Positions 23,499-32,122 of a stretch of 64,000 nucleotides of DNA are shown in pieces. The notes under the pieces are model-generated. The model ran no database searches. It was not told the origin of the DNA and saw nothing but the letters and a program-made list of their open reading frames with translations. Each line of letters begins with the position of its first letter. Positions within the stretch are counted from its first letter, which is position 1. This stretch comes from Nonomuraea sp. PA05. Lineage in GTDB: Bacteria; Actinomycetota; Actinomycetes; Streptosporangiales; Streptosporangiaceae. The stretch covers positions 1 to 64,000 of the forward strand of contig NZ_VSEY01000006.1 of NCBI RefSeq assembly GCF_008086045.1, written 5' to 3'. The position numbers and the translations under genes are program-made.

Positions 23499-26400
23499 AT
23501 GGGAACGCCTTCGTTGTCCTCTCCACTCGCCGAGCTCCAGTCCCGCCTGCCCGAGCTCATGCCGCGCGACCAGCGGCGGTTGCGGCGCAGGCTCGACGGC
23601 ATGCGCCGGGTACGCTCGCGGGAAGCACGCGACAAGATCGCCGCCGAGATCCTCGCCGACGTGGAACGGGCAGAGCAGCGACTGGTACGGCGCCGCGCAG
23701 CCGTACCAGTAGTGAAATATCCGGAAAACCTGCCTGTATCGCAGCGCAAGGACGACATCCTGGAGGCCATCCGTGACCACCAGGTCGTCATCATCGCGGG
23801 CGAGACCGGCTCCGGCAAGACCACCCAGATCCCCAAGATCTGCCTGGAGCTGGGCCGGGGCGTACGCGGGCTGATCGGCCACACCCAGCCCCGCCGCATC
23901 GCCGCCCGCACGGTCGCCGAGCGCATCGCCGAGGAGCTCGGCACCGGCCTCGGCGAGGTGGTCGGCTACAAGGTCCGCTTCACCGACCAGGCGAGCGACC
24001 GCACCCTGGTCAAGCTCATGACCGACGGCATCCTGCTGGCCGAGCTGCAGAACGACCGCCTGCTCGACCAGTACGACACGCTGATCATCGACGAGGCCCA
24101 CGAGCGCAGCCTCAACATCGACTTCATCCTCGGCTACCTGAAACAGCTCCTGCCCAAGCGCCCCGACCTCAAGGTGATCATCACCAGCGCCACGATCGAC
24201 CCCGAGCGCTTCTCGCGCCACTTCGACGACGCGCCGATCATCGAGGTCTCCGGCCGCACCTACCCCGTGGAGGTGCGCTACCGGCCGCTGGAGGAGGACG
24301 ATGACCAGACGCAGGGCATCGTGGACGCCTGCCGCGAGCTGATCAGCGAGGGCCCCGGCGACATCCTGGTGTTCCTGTCGGGCGAGCGGGAGATCCGCGA
24401 CGCCGCCGACGCGCTGGCCAAGGCCGAGTTCCGCAACACCGAGATCCTGCCGCTCTACGCCCGGCTCAGCGCCGCCGAGCAGCACCGCGTCTTCCAGCGC
24501 CACACCGGCCGCCGCGTCGTGCTGGCCACCAACGTCGCCGAGACCTCGCTCACCGTCCCCGGCATCAAGTACGTCGTGGACCCCGGCTTCGCCCGCATCT
24601 CCCGCTACAGCCACCGCACCAAGGTGCAGCGCCTGCCGATCGAGCCCATCTCGCAGGCCAGCGCCAACCAGCGCAAGGGCCGCTCGGGGCGTACGTCCGA
24701 CGGCATCTGCGTCCGCCTGTACGAGGAGGAGGACTTCCTCAACCGGCCGGAGTTCACCGACCCCGAGATCCTGCGCACCAACCTGGCCTCCGTCATCCTG
24801 CAGATGACCTCGATCGGGCTCGGCGACATCGAGGCGTTCCCGTTCGTCGAGCCGCCGGACCGCCGCCAGGTCAAGGACGGCGTCAACCTGCTGCACGAGC
24901 TGGGCGCGTTCGACGCCCAGAACAACCTCACCGGAGTCGGCCGCAAGCTCGCCCAGCTCCCCGTCGACCCGCGCCTGGGCCGCATGGTCCTGGAGGCCGA
25001 GAAGAACGGCTGCCTGCGCGAGGTCATGGTGATCGCCGCCGCGCTGTCCATCCAGGACCCGCGCGAGCGCCCGTCCGACAAGCAGCAGCAGGCCGACGAG
25101 AAGCACCGCCGCTTCGCCGACCCCGACTCCGACTTCATGGCCTACCTCAACCTGTGGAACTACCTGCGCGAGAAGCAGCAGGAGCTGTCGTCCAGCGCGT
25201 TCCGGCGGTTGTGCAAGGCCGAGTTCCTCAACTACCTGCGCGTACGCGAGTGGCAGGACATCTACAGCCAGGTCCGCCATTCGCTCGGCGCCCAGCCCAA
25301 CAGCAGCCCAGCCGACGCCCACCACGTGCACACCTCGCTGCTGGTCGGCCTGCTGTCGCACATCGGCGTCAAGGACGTCATGGACAAGCAGCGCGGCGGC
25401 GAGGGCGGCCGCAGGCCCATCCAGGAGTACATCGGCGCCCGCAACGCCCGCTTCGCCGTCTTCCCCGGCTCCGCGCTCGCCAGGAAGCAGCCGCAGTGGA
25501 TCATGTCGGCCGAGCTGGTCGAGACCTCCCGCCTGTGGGCCAGGGTCAACGCCAAGATCGAGCCCGACTGGGTCGAGCCGCTCGCCCAGCACCTCGTCAA
25601 GCGCACCTACTCCGAGCCGCACTGGGAGAAGAACCAGGGCGCCGTGATCGCGCTGGAGAAGGTCACCCTGTACGGCGTGCCGCTGGTGACCGGCCGCAAG
25701 GTCAACTACGGCCGCATCGACCCCGACCTGTCACGCGAGCTGTTCATCAGGCACGCGCTGGTCGAGGGCGACTGGGACACCCACCACAGGTTCCTCAAGG
25801 ACAACAGGCGGCTGCTCGGCGAGGTCGAGGAGCTGGAGAACCGCGCCCGCCGCCGCGACATCATGGTCGACGACGAGGCCCTGTTCGACTTCTACGACCA
25901 GCGGGTGCCGGCCGAGGTCGTCTCGGCCCGCCACTTCGACTCCTGGTGGAAGAAGACCGGCAAGGAGCAGCCCGACCTGCTCACGTTCTCGCCGGAGATG
26001 CTCGTCAACGAGGGCGCCGACATCAGCGCCCGCGACTACCCCGACACCTGGAAACAGCTCGGCCAGCGGATGAAGCTGACCTACCAGTTCGAGCCGGGGG
26101 CCGACGCCGACGGCGTCACCGTGCACGTGCCGCTCCAGGTGCTCAACCAGGTCAGCGCCGACGGCTTCGACTGGCAGATCCCCGGCCTGCGCGAAGAGCT
26201 GATCACCGCGCTGATCCGCTCTCTGCCCAAGCACCTGCGCCGCAACTTCGTGCCCGCCCCCAACTACGCCAAGCAGGTGCTCGACGGCGTCGAGCAGGGC
26301 GGCGAGCCGCTGCTGGCGGCCGTCGAACGCGAGCTGCTGCGCCTGACGGGCGTCCGCGTGCCGCACGACGCCTGGCAGCTCGACCAGGTGCCCGACCACC

Positions 26401-27374
26401 TGCGCATCACCTACCGGGTGATCGACGAGCGCAGGCGCACGGTCGCCGAGGACAAGGACCTCGACGCGCTCAAGCGCCGCCTGGCGCCGCGCCTGCGCCA
26501 GACGCTCTCCCAGGCGGGCGACGACCTGGAGCAGACCGGCCTGCACACCTGGAGCTTCGGCACCCTGCCCAAGGTCTTCGAGCAGGGCCGGATGAAGGGC
26601 TACCCGGCTCTGGTCGACGCCGGCGACTCCGTCTCCATCAAGATCTTCGAGACGCAGGCCGAGCAGCGCCGCTCCCACTGGCCCGGCGTGCGCCGCCTGC
26701 TCCTGCTCAACGTCACCAACCCGGCCAAGTCGCTGCTCGGCGGCCTGTCCAACCAGGCCAAGCTGGCCCTGTCACGCAGCCCCCACGGCGGCGCCGTCGC
26801 GCTCTTCGACGACGTCGTCAACGCCGCCATCGACAAGCTGATGCTCGACTGCGGCGGCCCCGCCTGGGACCCTGTCGGCTTCGACCGCCTCTACCAGCAC
26901 GTCCGCGCCCACCTGTACGACACGGCCGCCGACGTGCTGGGCCGGGTGGAGCAGATCCTCGCCGTCTGGCACGAGTCGAACGTGCGCCTCGACGCCCTGC
27001 GGGCCGGCGCGGCCACGGAGGACGTGCGCGACCAGCTCGGCAAGCTCGTGTACAAGGGCTTCGTCACGGGCACCGGGTATCGGCGGCTGCCCGACATCCT
27101 GCGGTACATGTGGGCGATCGACCGCCGGCTCGCCAAGCTGCCGGAGGAGCCGTGGCGGGACCAGGAGTGGATGGACCGGGTGCACAAGGTCGAGGACGAC
27201 TACCACGACGTGGTGGAGCGGCTGCACCCGGCGCGGCGGGGGGACCCGGACGTGGTGGAGATCCGGTGGATGATCGAGGAGTTGCGGGTGAGCTTCTTCG
27301 CTCAGACGCTGGGGACGCCTACGCCTGTGTCGGAGAAGCGGATCGGGAAGGCGCTGGAGAAGCTCACACCATGA
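23499..27374 (+). CDS. hrpA: DEAH-box ATP-dependent RNA helicase HrpA
   Basis: 1,291 residues from the ATG at 23499, the full length for bacterial HrpA. Walker A GETGSGKTT is at 101-109, DEAH at 198-201, and SAT follows near 232. Motif VI is QRKGRSGRT. After the RecA domains come the winged-helix/ratchet part, an OB-type region and the long bacterial C-terminal extension DUF3418, with HFDSWWKK and VRRLLLLN segments. In E. coli the enzyme acts on fimbrial mRNA and rescues collided or stalled ribosomes; the same general role in RNA/ribosome handling is expected. Its last 11 bp overlap the convergent Uma2 gene. Confidence 0.96.
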   Translation: MGTPSLSSPLAELQSRLPELMPRDQRRLRRRLDGMRRVRSREARDKIAAEILADVERAEQRLVRRRAAVPVVKYPENLPVSQRKDDILEAIRDHQVVIIAGETGSGKTTQIPKICLELGRGVRGLIGHTQPRRIAARTVAERIAEELGTGLGEVVGYKVRFTDQASDRTLVKLMTDGILLAELQNDRLLDQYDTLIIDEAHERSLNIDFILGYLKQLLPKRPDLKVIITSATIDPERFSRHFDDAPIIEVSGRTYPVEVRYRPLEEDDDQTQGIVDACRELISEGPGDILVFLSGEREIRDAADALAKAEFRNTEILPLYARLSAAEQHRVFQRHTGRRVVLATNVAETSLTVPGIKYVVDPGFARISRYSHRTKVQRLPIEPISQASANQRKGRSGRTSDGICVRLYEEEDFLNRPEFTDPEILRTNLASVILQMTSIGLGDIEAFPFVEPPDRRQVKDGVNLLHELGAFDAQNNLTGVGRKLAQLPVDPRLGRMVLEAEKNGCLREVMVIAAALSIQDPRERPSDKQQQADEKHRRFADPDSDFMAYLNLWNYLREKQQELSSSAFRRLCKAEFLNYLRVREWQDIYSQVRHSLGAQPNSSPADAHHVHTSLLVGLLSHIGVKDVMDKQRGGEGGRRPIQEYIGARNARFAVFPGSALARKQPQWIMSAELVETSRLWARVNAKIEPDWVEPLAQHLVKRTYSEPHWEKNQGAVIALEKVTLYGVPLVTGRKVNYGRIDPDLSRELFIRHALVEGDWDTHHRFLKDNRRLLGEVEELENRARRRDIMVDDEALFDFYDQRVPAEVVSARHFDSWWKKTGKEQPDLLTFSPEMLVNEGADISARDYPDTWKQLGQRMKLTYQFEPGADADGVTVHVPLQVLNQVSADGFDWQIPGLREELITALIRSLPKHLRRNFVPAPNYAKQVLDGVEQGGEPLLAAVERELLRLTGVRVPHDAWQLDQVPDHLRITYRVIDERRRTVAEDKDLDALKRRLAPRLRQTLSQAGDDLEQTGLHTWSFGTLPKVFEQGRMKGYPALVDAGDSVSIKIFETQAEQRRSHWPGVRRLLLLNVTNPAKSLLGGLSNQAKLALSRSPHGGAVALFDDVVNAAIDKLMLDCGGPAWDPVGFDRLYQHVRAHLYDTAADVLGRVEQILAVWHESNVRLDALRAGAATEDVRDQLGKLVYKGFVTGTGYRRLPDILRYMWAIDRRLAKLPEEPWRDQEWMDRVHKVEDDYHDVVERLHPARRGDPDVVEIRWMIEELRVSFFAQTLGTPTPVSEKRIGKALEKLTP

Positions 27375-27939
27375 AGATCGAGGTGTCGAGCTCGAAGTCG
27401 ATGGGGGAGGGCAGGTACAGCGGCTTGCCCATGGGGACCGTGCTGATCGCGCGGTACCTGCCGTCTTCGAGGTCGCTGTGCACGGTCACGCTCGGGGATT
27501 CGGTGATCGGGTCGATCAGCAGGTAGAGCGCGACCCTGCCGAGGGCGTAGAGGCGCAGCTTGTCCGCGCGGTCGGTGCGGACGCTGCTGGGCGAGATCAC
27601 CTCGGCGGTCATGAGCACTCCGGATGACAGCAGCTCATCGCCCCAGCGCCGGCAGCCGGGCTCCCACATCACGTAGTCGGGCTGGACGGCGTCGCGCGGA
27701 CCGTCGATGCAGACATACGGGCCGTAGGTGCCGTGCCAGCCGCGTTCCTTGCACAACCTGTGCAGGGCATGGTGCAGCTCACCGCCTATCAAGAAGTGCT
27801 CGGGGGTGCCGGAGGGGCTCACGAGTAGGTTCCCTCCGATGATTTCGGCCCGGAAGCCGGGCAGGGGCGGTAGGGCATCGAACACCTCTCTGATAGTGCG
27901 GAAGTGGATCGGCGCAGGTTCGATCGCCATGGCCACCAT
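27364..27939 (-). CDS. Uma2 family (DUF820) putative restriction-type nuclease
   Basis: 191 residues from the ATG at 27939. A longer frame to 28305 is implausible in composition and overlaps the divergent HAD gene. The DUF820 core has the PD-(D/E)xK layout: AEIIGGNLLVSPSGTPEHFLIGGELHHALH, then VQPDYVMW, then LMTAEVISPSSVRTDRADKLRLYALGRVALYLLID. Metal-binding acidic residues are present (D of QPDYV, E of TAEVISP), and the Lys of RADKLRLY is in place. The family is expanded in actinomycetes and its biological role is unsettled. It converges on hrpA with an 11-bp overlap. Confidence 0.87.
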   Translation of the reverse strand: MVAMAIEPAPIHFRTIREVFDALPPLPGFRAEIIGGNLLVSPSGTPEHFLIGGELHHALHRLCKERGWHGTYGPYVCIDGPRDAVQPDYVMWEPGCRRWGDELLSSGVLMTAEVISPSSVRTDRADKLRLYALGRVALYLLIDPITESPSVTVHSDLEDGRYRAISTVPMGKPLYLPSPIDFELDTSIFMV

Positions 27940-28072
27940 CGAAACTGTCCCTTCGTGGTCGAACGGGTACGCTAAGTATGTCACCACGCCATCACCCTCA
28001 GCGACAGAATCGCATCGTGCTCCGAGGGCATGAAAAAATCCCCCTTGCAGGTATTTCGTCTGAGGGGGATCG

Positions 28073-28726
28073 ATGATCAAAGCTGTGGTGTTCGACGTCG
28101 GCGAGACGCTGATCAGCGAGACCCGCATCTGGTCCCGCTGGGCCGAGCGCCTGGGTGTGAGCCACTTCCTGCTGATGGGCCTGCTCGGCGGGATGGCCGC
28201 GCTGGACCGCCCGCACGGCGACGCCTTCCGGCTCGTCCGCCCGGGGTTCGACCTGGAGGCCGAGGACGCCGCTTGGGAGCGGGACGACCCCGGCGGGCTG
28301 CGCAACCACTTCGACGCCGACGACCTCTACCCCGACGTGCGCGAGGCGCTGTCGGCGCTGCGGGCGGCCGGGTACCAGGTGATCATCGCGGGGAACCAGC
28401 CAAGCCGGGCCTACGACGCGCTCGTCGCGATGGAGCTGCCGGCCGACTCGGTGCACACGTCCGAGGGGTGGGGCGTGTCCAAGCCGGAGCCCGGCTTCTT
28501 CGCCAAGGTGGCCGCGGTCGCGGGCCGCGAGCCGGCAGAGATCCTCTACGTGGGCGACCGGCTCGACAACGACGTGCTCCCGGCGGCCGCGGCGGGCATG
28601 CGCACCGCGCTGCTGCGCCGCGGCCCCTGGGGCTACCTGCACGCCGACCGGCCGGAAGCGCGGGCCGCCGACGTGGTCGCCGACGACCTGCACGCGCTTG
28701 TGCCCGCTCTGGAACGCCTTACGTGA
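28073..28726 (+). CDS. HAD-superfamily hydrolase (DxGxT type)
   Basis: 217 residues; TGAGGGGG lies 5 nt before the ATG. Motif I is VVFDVGETL (nucleophile Asp9; the usual second Asp is replaced by Gly, as in the DVGET branch of HAD enzymes). Motif II is IIAGNQP, III SKPEPGFF and IV YVGDRLDNDVLPA. The missing general acid Asp in motif I suggests a non-phosphatase activity, as in haloacid-dehalogenase-like members, or a weak enzyme. The substrate is unknown. It overlaps the next convergent gene by 8 bp. Confidence 0.87.
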   Translation: MIKAVVFDVGETLISETRIWSRWAERLGVSHFLLMGLLGGMAALDRPHGDAFRLVRPGFDLEAEDAAWERDDPGGLRNHFDADDLYPDVREALSALRAAGYQVIIAGNQPSRAYDALVAMELPADSVHTSEGWGVSKPEPGFFAKVAAVAGREPAEILYVGDRLDNDVLPAAAAGMRTALLRRGPWGYLHADRPEARAADVVADDLHALVPALERLT

Positions 28727-29042
28727 GGTTCTCGTCGGGATCGATGCGGACCGCGCGCTCCTCGGCCGACAGGTCGTCATCGTCGTCGAGGTAGTCCACG
28801 CCGATCTCCTCGTCGTCCCGGTCCGGCTCCAGCCCCTCGTCCGGCTGCGTCAGCCGATGCTTGGGGCGGGGCTCGTGCAGGCGCTCGGGTGCCTCCCGGC
28901 GCAGGCGTTCGTCGAGGGTGTCCCGGCGCGCGGGATCGTCCTCGACGACTTCGTGGCGGAGGCCGAGATCGTCAGTCCACTCACTGACTTCGATCTCCTG
29001 CTCGTCCGCCATGCCGTGCCGGTTCGGAGGTGTTTCGGTCAT
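28719..29042 (-). CDS. Acidic hypothetical protein
   Basis: 107 residues; GGGGG stands about 6 nt before the ATG. It is very acidic and polar with no hydrophobic core: WTDDLGLRHEVVEDDPARRDTLDERLRRE, then a DDEEIGVDYLDDDDDLSAEERAVRI stretch. It is likely intrinsically disordered. Similar short acidic proteins are widespread in actinomycetes without known function. It sits just upstream of the hemerythrin gene on the same strand, 33 bp away from its stop. Confidence 0.75.
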   Translation of the reverse strand: MTETPPNRHGMADEQEIEVSEWTDDLGLRHEVVEDDPARRDTLDERLRREAPERLHEPRPKHRLTQPDEGLEPDRDDEEIGVDYLDDDDDLSAEERAVRIDPDENLT

Positions 29043-29075
29043 ATGCGCCCCCTACCCATAGAGCGGGCCGAAATC

Positions 29076-29612
29076 CTAGGACTTGCCCTCCTGAATGGCC
29101 TGCGCCAACTCTTCCTTGCCCATCTGGGAGCGTCCGGAGATGCCGGCCTGCTGCGCCTGCTCGTACAGCTCGGCCCTGGTGGGCTCGGTGGGGGAGCCGA
29201 GCGCTGCCAGCTCCTCGGCCCTGCGCTGCTGGAACGCCTTGCCGAGCCGCTCCAGCTCCTTGGCGTCGGCCGACTTCTTCAGTGAGGGCAGGAGCTTGGT
29301 CTCCTCCTCCTCGACGTGGTGGTTGATGGACTCGATGAGATCGTCGAGGGCCTTGGCGAACTCCGCCGTGCCCGGCCGCGCCCGTACGAGCGAGTCGAGC
29401 AGGACCTCCGCCTCCTTGTGCTCCTCGACGCTGTGGTGGGCGTCGATGCCCGGGTAGACGCGGTCCTCCTCGGCGCGCGCGTGCGCGAGCAGGAGCGCGT
29501 GCAGTTCGAAGACGAGCGCCTTCTGGTCGCCCTGCCCCTTCTTGAGCTTGTCGAAGATGCCTTCCACGACCCTGTGGTCCTGCGTGATGAGAGTGATGAC
29601 GTCCGTAGCCAT
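29076..29612 (-). CDS. Hemerythrin-domain protein with Rho-N-like tail
   Basis: 178 residues from the ATG at 29612; an ATG at 29642 overlapping the preceding stop is possible. Four-helix HHE domain: the first metal His in TQDHRVVEGIF, then HALLLAHARAEEDRVYPGI (H and E ligands), HHSVEEHKEAE and INHHVEEEE. The C-terminal 30 residues (ELYEQAQQAGISGRSQMGKEELAQAIQEG) match the short Rho-termination-factor N-like motif often attached to actinobacterial stress proteins. It may bind a non-haem di-iron centre and oxygen or NO. It is 23 bp after the gamma-glutamyltransferase stop. Confidence 0.9.
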   Translation of the reverse strand: MATDVITLITQDHRVVEGIFDKLKKGQGDQKALVFELHALLLAHARAEEDRVYPGIDAHHSVEEHKEAEVLLDSLVRARPGTAEFAKALDDLIESINHHVEEEETKLLPSLKKSADAKELERLGKAFQQRRAEELAALGSPTEPTRAELYEQAQQAGISGRSQMGKEELAQAIQEGKS

Positions 29613-29635
29613 GGTGTGGCTCGCTACCCGGACGG

Positions 29636-31183
29636 TCAGCATCCAATCGCCGCGCCCACCAGGGATCGCGGGTCGGCCGCGCCGGCCAGCATCCCGTCGG
29701 GGCGCACGTCGATCAGGTGGGCGTGGCCGAACGAGCCCCCGTACGGCAGCGCCGCCACCCGGTGCCCGACGGCCGCGAGCCCGTCGGCCCAGGTCGCGCC
29801 CTCCTCCAGGTCGAGTACGGCGTCGTCGGGGGCGTCCCAGGTGTCGAAGCCGGTGCCGCCCGTGCCCAGCCGCCAGCGCGGCGCGGAGATCGCCTGCCCC
29901 GGCTCCTCGCCGTGCAGCAGCAGGCGGGTGATGACCTGCAGCAGGATCTGGGGCTGCGCGTCGCCGCCCATCGTGCCCGCGACCGAGCGGAGGGTGCCGT
30001 CGCGGCGGGTGATCAGTGCGGGCGTGAGCGTGTGGGGCGGGCGCCTGCCGGGGCCGTACTCGGCGGGGTGGCCGGGCTTGAGGGAGAAGCCGATGCCGCG
30101 GTTGTGGAGGTTGATGCCGGTACGGGGTTCGAAGAGCATGCTGCCGAACCCGGCCGCGTTCGACTGGATCAGCGACACGCCCATGCCGTCGGCGTCGACC
30201 GCGCACAGGTACGTCGTGTCGCCGGCCTCGGCGGGGGCGCGCAGCCGCAGCCGGGAGGCCGGGTCGATGAGCGCCCGCCGCCTGGCGGTCTCGGCCGGGT
30301 CGAGCAGGTCCTTGGCGGCCTCGTGCAGCACGTCGAGCCGGTCGTGCCCGGCGACCCTGGCGGCTTCGGCCAGCAGGTGCGCCCAGGCGGGATGGCGGGG
30401 CGAGGCGGGCACGTCGAGCCCCTCGGCGATGGCCAGCGAGCGCAGCAGCAGATAACCCTGCGAGTTGGGCGGCATCGACCAGACGTCGTGGCCGAACGCG
30501 CGCACCTTCAGCGGCTCGACCCAGTCGGCGCCCGGCGCGGCCAGGTCGGCCTCGGTGTACTCGCCGGCGCCCAGCCCGATCAGGCCCTGCCCGAACTCGC
30601 CCAGGTAGAAGCCGTCCCGGCCGTGGCCGGCCACGGCACGCAGTGCGCGGGCCACACCGGGCCTCGTCATGCGGTCGCCCGCGGCGCGTACGGAGGCGAA
30701 GTCGGAGCCCCCGGGCCGGCGCGCCGCGCCCAGGGCGCCGGCCACCATCAGCGGTGAGGCGGGGAAGCCGTGATCGGCCAGCCTGATCGCGGGCGCGAGC
30801 AGCTCCGCCAGCGGCAGGCGGCCGTGGTGGGCGTGCAGCGCCACCCAGCCGTCCACGCAGCCGGGCACCGGCACGGACCTGATGTCGTGCAGGTGCGGCA
30901 TGCGCGCGTGCCCCTCGGCGCGCAGCCGGACGGGGTCGGCGCCGGACCCCGCCCGCCCGGAGGCGTTGAGCGCGCTCACCCCGCGGCCCGGCTCGTGGAC
31001 CAGCGCGAACAGGTCGCCGCCGAGGCCGCACATGTGCGGGGCGACGACGGCGAGCACGGCGTTGGTGGCGATGGCCGCGTCCGCGGCAGAGCCGCCACGC
31101 TCCAGCATCGTCAGCCCGGCCGCCGAGGCCAGGTGGTCGACGCTGCACACCATGCCGGAGGGCGCGTATCTGGTGTTGTGCAC
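29636..31183 (-). CDS. Gamma-glutamyltransferase family protein
   Basis: 515 residues. N-terminal signature GMVCSVDHLASAAGLTMLERGGSAADAAIATNAVLAVVAPHMCGLGGDLF. The autoprocessing nucleophile is Thr323 in GDTTYLCAVDADG, equivalent to the TTHYSVVD site of known enzymes, followed by SLIQSNAAGFGS and GINLHNRG. The glycine pair of the oxyanion loop is GTMGGDAQPQ. It lacks the signal peptide of secreted GGTs and is slightly short, so a cytosolic glutathione-, cephalosporin-acylase- or peptide-gamma-glutamyl hydrolase role is likely. All processing residues appear intact. Confidence 0.93.
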   Translation of the reverse strand: MHNTRYAPSGMVCSVDHLASAAGLTMLERGGSAADAAIATNAVLAVVAPHMCGLGGDLFALVHEPGRGVSALNASGRAGSGADPVRLRAEGHARMPHLHDIRSVPVPGCVDGWVALHAHHGRLPLAELLAPAIRLADHGFPASPLMVAGALGAARRPGGSDFASVRAAGDRMTRPGVARALRAVAGHGRDGFYLGEFGQGLIGLGAGEYTEADLAAPGADWVEPLKVRAFGHDVWSMPPNSQGYLLLRSLAIAEGLDVPASPRHPAWAHLLAEAARVAGHDRLDVLHEAAKDLLDPAETARRRALIDPASRLRLRAPAEAGDTTYLCAVDADGMGVSLIQSNAAGFGSMLFEPRTGINLHNRGIGFSLKPGHPAEYGPGRRPPHTLTPALITRRDGTLRSVAGTMGGDAQPQILLQVITRLLLHGEEPGQAISAPRWRLGTGGTGFDTWDAPDDAVLDLEEGATWADGLAAVGHRVAALPYGGSFGHAHLIDVRPDGMLAGAADPRSLVGAAIGC

Positions 31184-31207
31184 GTCACGAGGGTACGCGC
31201 TGCGTGC

Positions 31208-31519
31208 TCACTCCTGGTCGCGCAGTCGGGCGTGGGCCTTCTTGAGCTCACGGCGGAGCACGGCGACCTCGTGCTCCAGCTCCAGGATGCGGCGGATGGC
31301 GATGAGCGTCATGCCCTCCTGGGTCATGCGGGTCACATGCTGCACGACGATGATGTCGCGGCGTGAGTACCGCCGCTGGCCGCCGCTGGACCGGCTCGGC
31401 CTGATGACGTCGTGCTGGTCGAGCCTGCGCAGGAACGCCTGCTGCACCTGGAGCATCTCCGCCACCTGCCCGAGCGAGTAGAGCGGCGCGTGTTCGTCGT
31501 CGAACGGCAGGTTCGGCAT
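31208..31519 (-). CDS. MerR-family regulator, HspR-like
   Basis: 103 residues from the ATG at 31519, with AGGAG 9 nt upstream. A MerR winged helix at residues about 12-80 (APLYSLGQVAEMLQVQQAFLRRLDQHDVIRPSRSSGGQRRYSRRDIIVVQHVTRMTQEGMTLIAIRRILELE) is followed by a coiled-coil dimer helix (EHEVAVLRRELKKAHARLRDQE). It stands 56 bp downstream of a small heat-shock protein gene on the same strand, the usual arrangement for a heat-shock autorepressor of the HspR/RheA kind. No ligand domain is present. Confidence 0.92.
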   Translation of the reverse strand: MPNLPFDDEHAPLYSLGQVAEMLQVQQAFLRRLDQHDVIRPSRSSGGQRRYSRRDIIVVQHVTRMTQEGMTLIAIRRILELEHEVAVLRRELKKAHARLRDQE

Positions 31520-31575
31520 GCTTCCATTCTCCTCGTGGCGCGGGGGCGGGGGAACACCCGCCCCCGTACCGCGCG

Positions 31576-32010
31576 TCAGGCCTTGATGGCCTTGGCCTGG
31601 CCGCGCTGGATCGCCACCTTGCGCGGCTTGGCCCGCTCCAGGACCGGGATGCGGACGGTCAGCACGCCGTCGGCGTACCCGGCGTCGATCTTGTCGCTGT
31701 CGAGGTGCTCCGACAGGTAGACGCGCCGGGTGAACGTGCCCATGGTCCGCTCCCTGACGAACAGGCGCTCGTCCTCGGCGATCTCCTCCTCGCGGCGGGC
31801 GCTGACGCTCAGGACGCCGCGGTCCACCGTCACCTCGATGGAGTCGGGGTCGATGCCGGGCAGGTCGAACCGCAGGAGCACGTCGTCGGCGCGACGCAGC
31901 CCGTCCATCGGCATCACGGCGCCGCCGCCGTTGTCGAAGCTCTGACGGGCCAGGCGGTTGAACTGGCGCTCGAACTCCTGGAAGAACGGGTCGATCGAGG
32001 TCAACAACAT
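31576..32010 (-). CDS. Hsp20/alpha-crystallin small heat-shock protein
   Basis: 144 residues; GAGGAGG is about 7 nt before the ATG. It has a short N-terminal arm (FFQEFERQFNRLARQSF), the alpha-crystallin domain at about 40-130 (RADDVLLRFDLPGIDPDSIEVTVDRGVLSVSARR, then GTFTRRVYLSEHLDSDKIDAGYADGVLTVRIPV) and the C-terminal anchor-like RKVAIQ. It acts as an ATP-independent holdase oligomer in the cytosol. It is first in a two-gene unit with the MerR regulator. An inverted repeat lies 34 bp upstream of its start. Confidence 0.96.
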   Translation of the reverse strand: MLLTSIDPFFQEFERQFNRLARQSFDNGGGAVMPMDGLRRADDVLLRFDLPGIDPDSIEVTVDRGVLSVSARREEEIAEDERLFVRERTMGTFTRRVYLSEHLDSDKIDAGYADGVLTVRIPVLERAKPRKVAIQRGQAKAIKA

Positions 32011-32043
32011 GTTCCACCCTCCTCGTGGATGATCGGTTGCAGC

Positions 32044-32069
32044 TAACCTCTAACTTCAGTTGTAGGTTA
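32044..32069. promoter_or_regulatory. Inverted repeat upstream of hsp20
   Basis: A 26-bp imperfect dyad with perfect 6-bp ends TAACCT and AGGTTA; 10 of 13 positions pair overall. It lies 34 bp before the Hsp20 start. It does not match the HspR HAIR consensus (CTTGAGT-N7-ACTCAAG), so it may be the binding site of the adjacent MerR protein. Confidence 0.55.
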
Positions 32070-32122
32070 CCTGCTCACTGAGATCAAACCAAGAGGGGTG
32101 AGGAAGAAAATTCCCCTTGAAG

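Noticed and set aside
32044..32069. Classical HspR HAIR element
   Set aside because: The arms (TAACCT/AGGTTA) do not match CTTGAGT-N7-ACTCAAG, so it is reported only as a different dyad.
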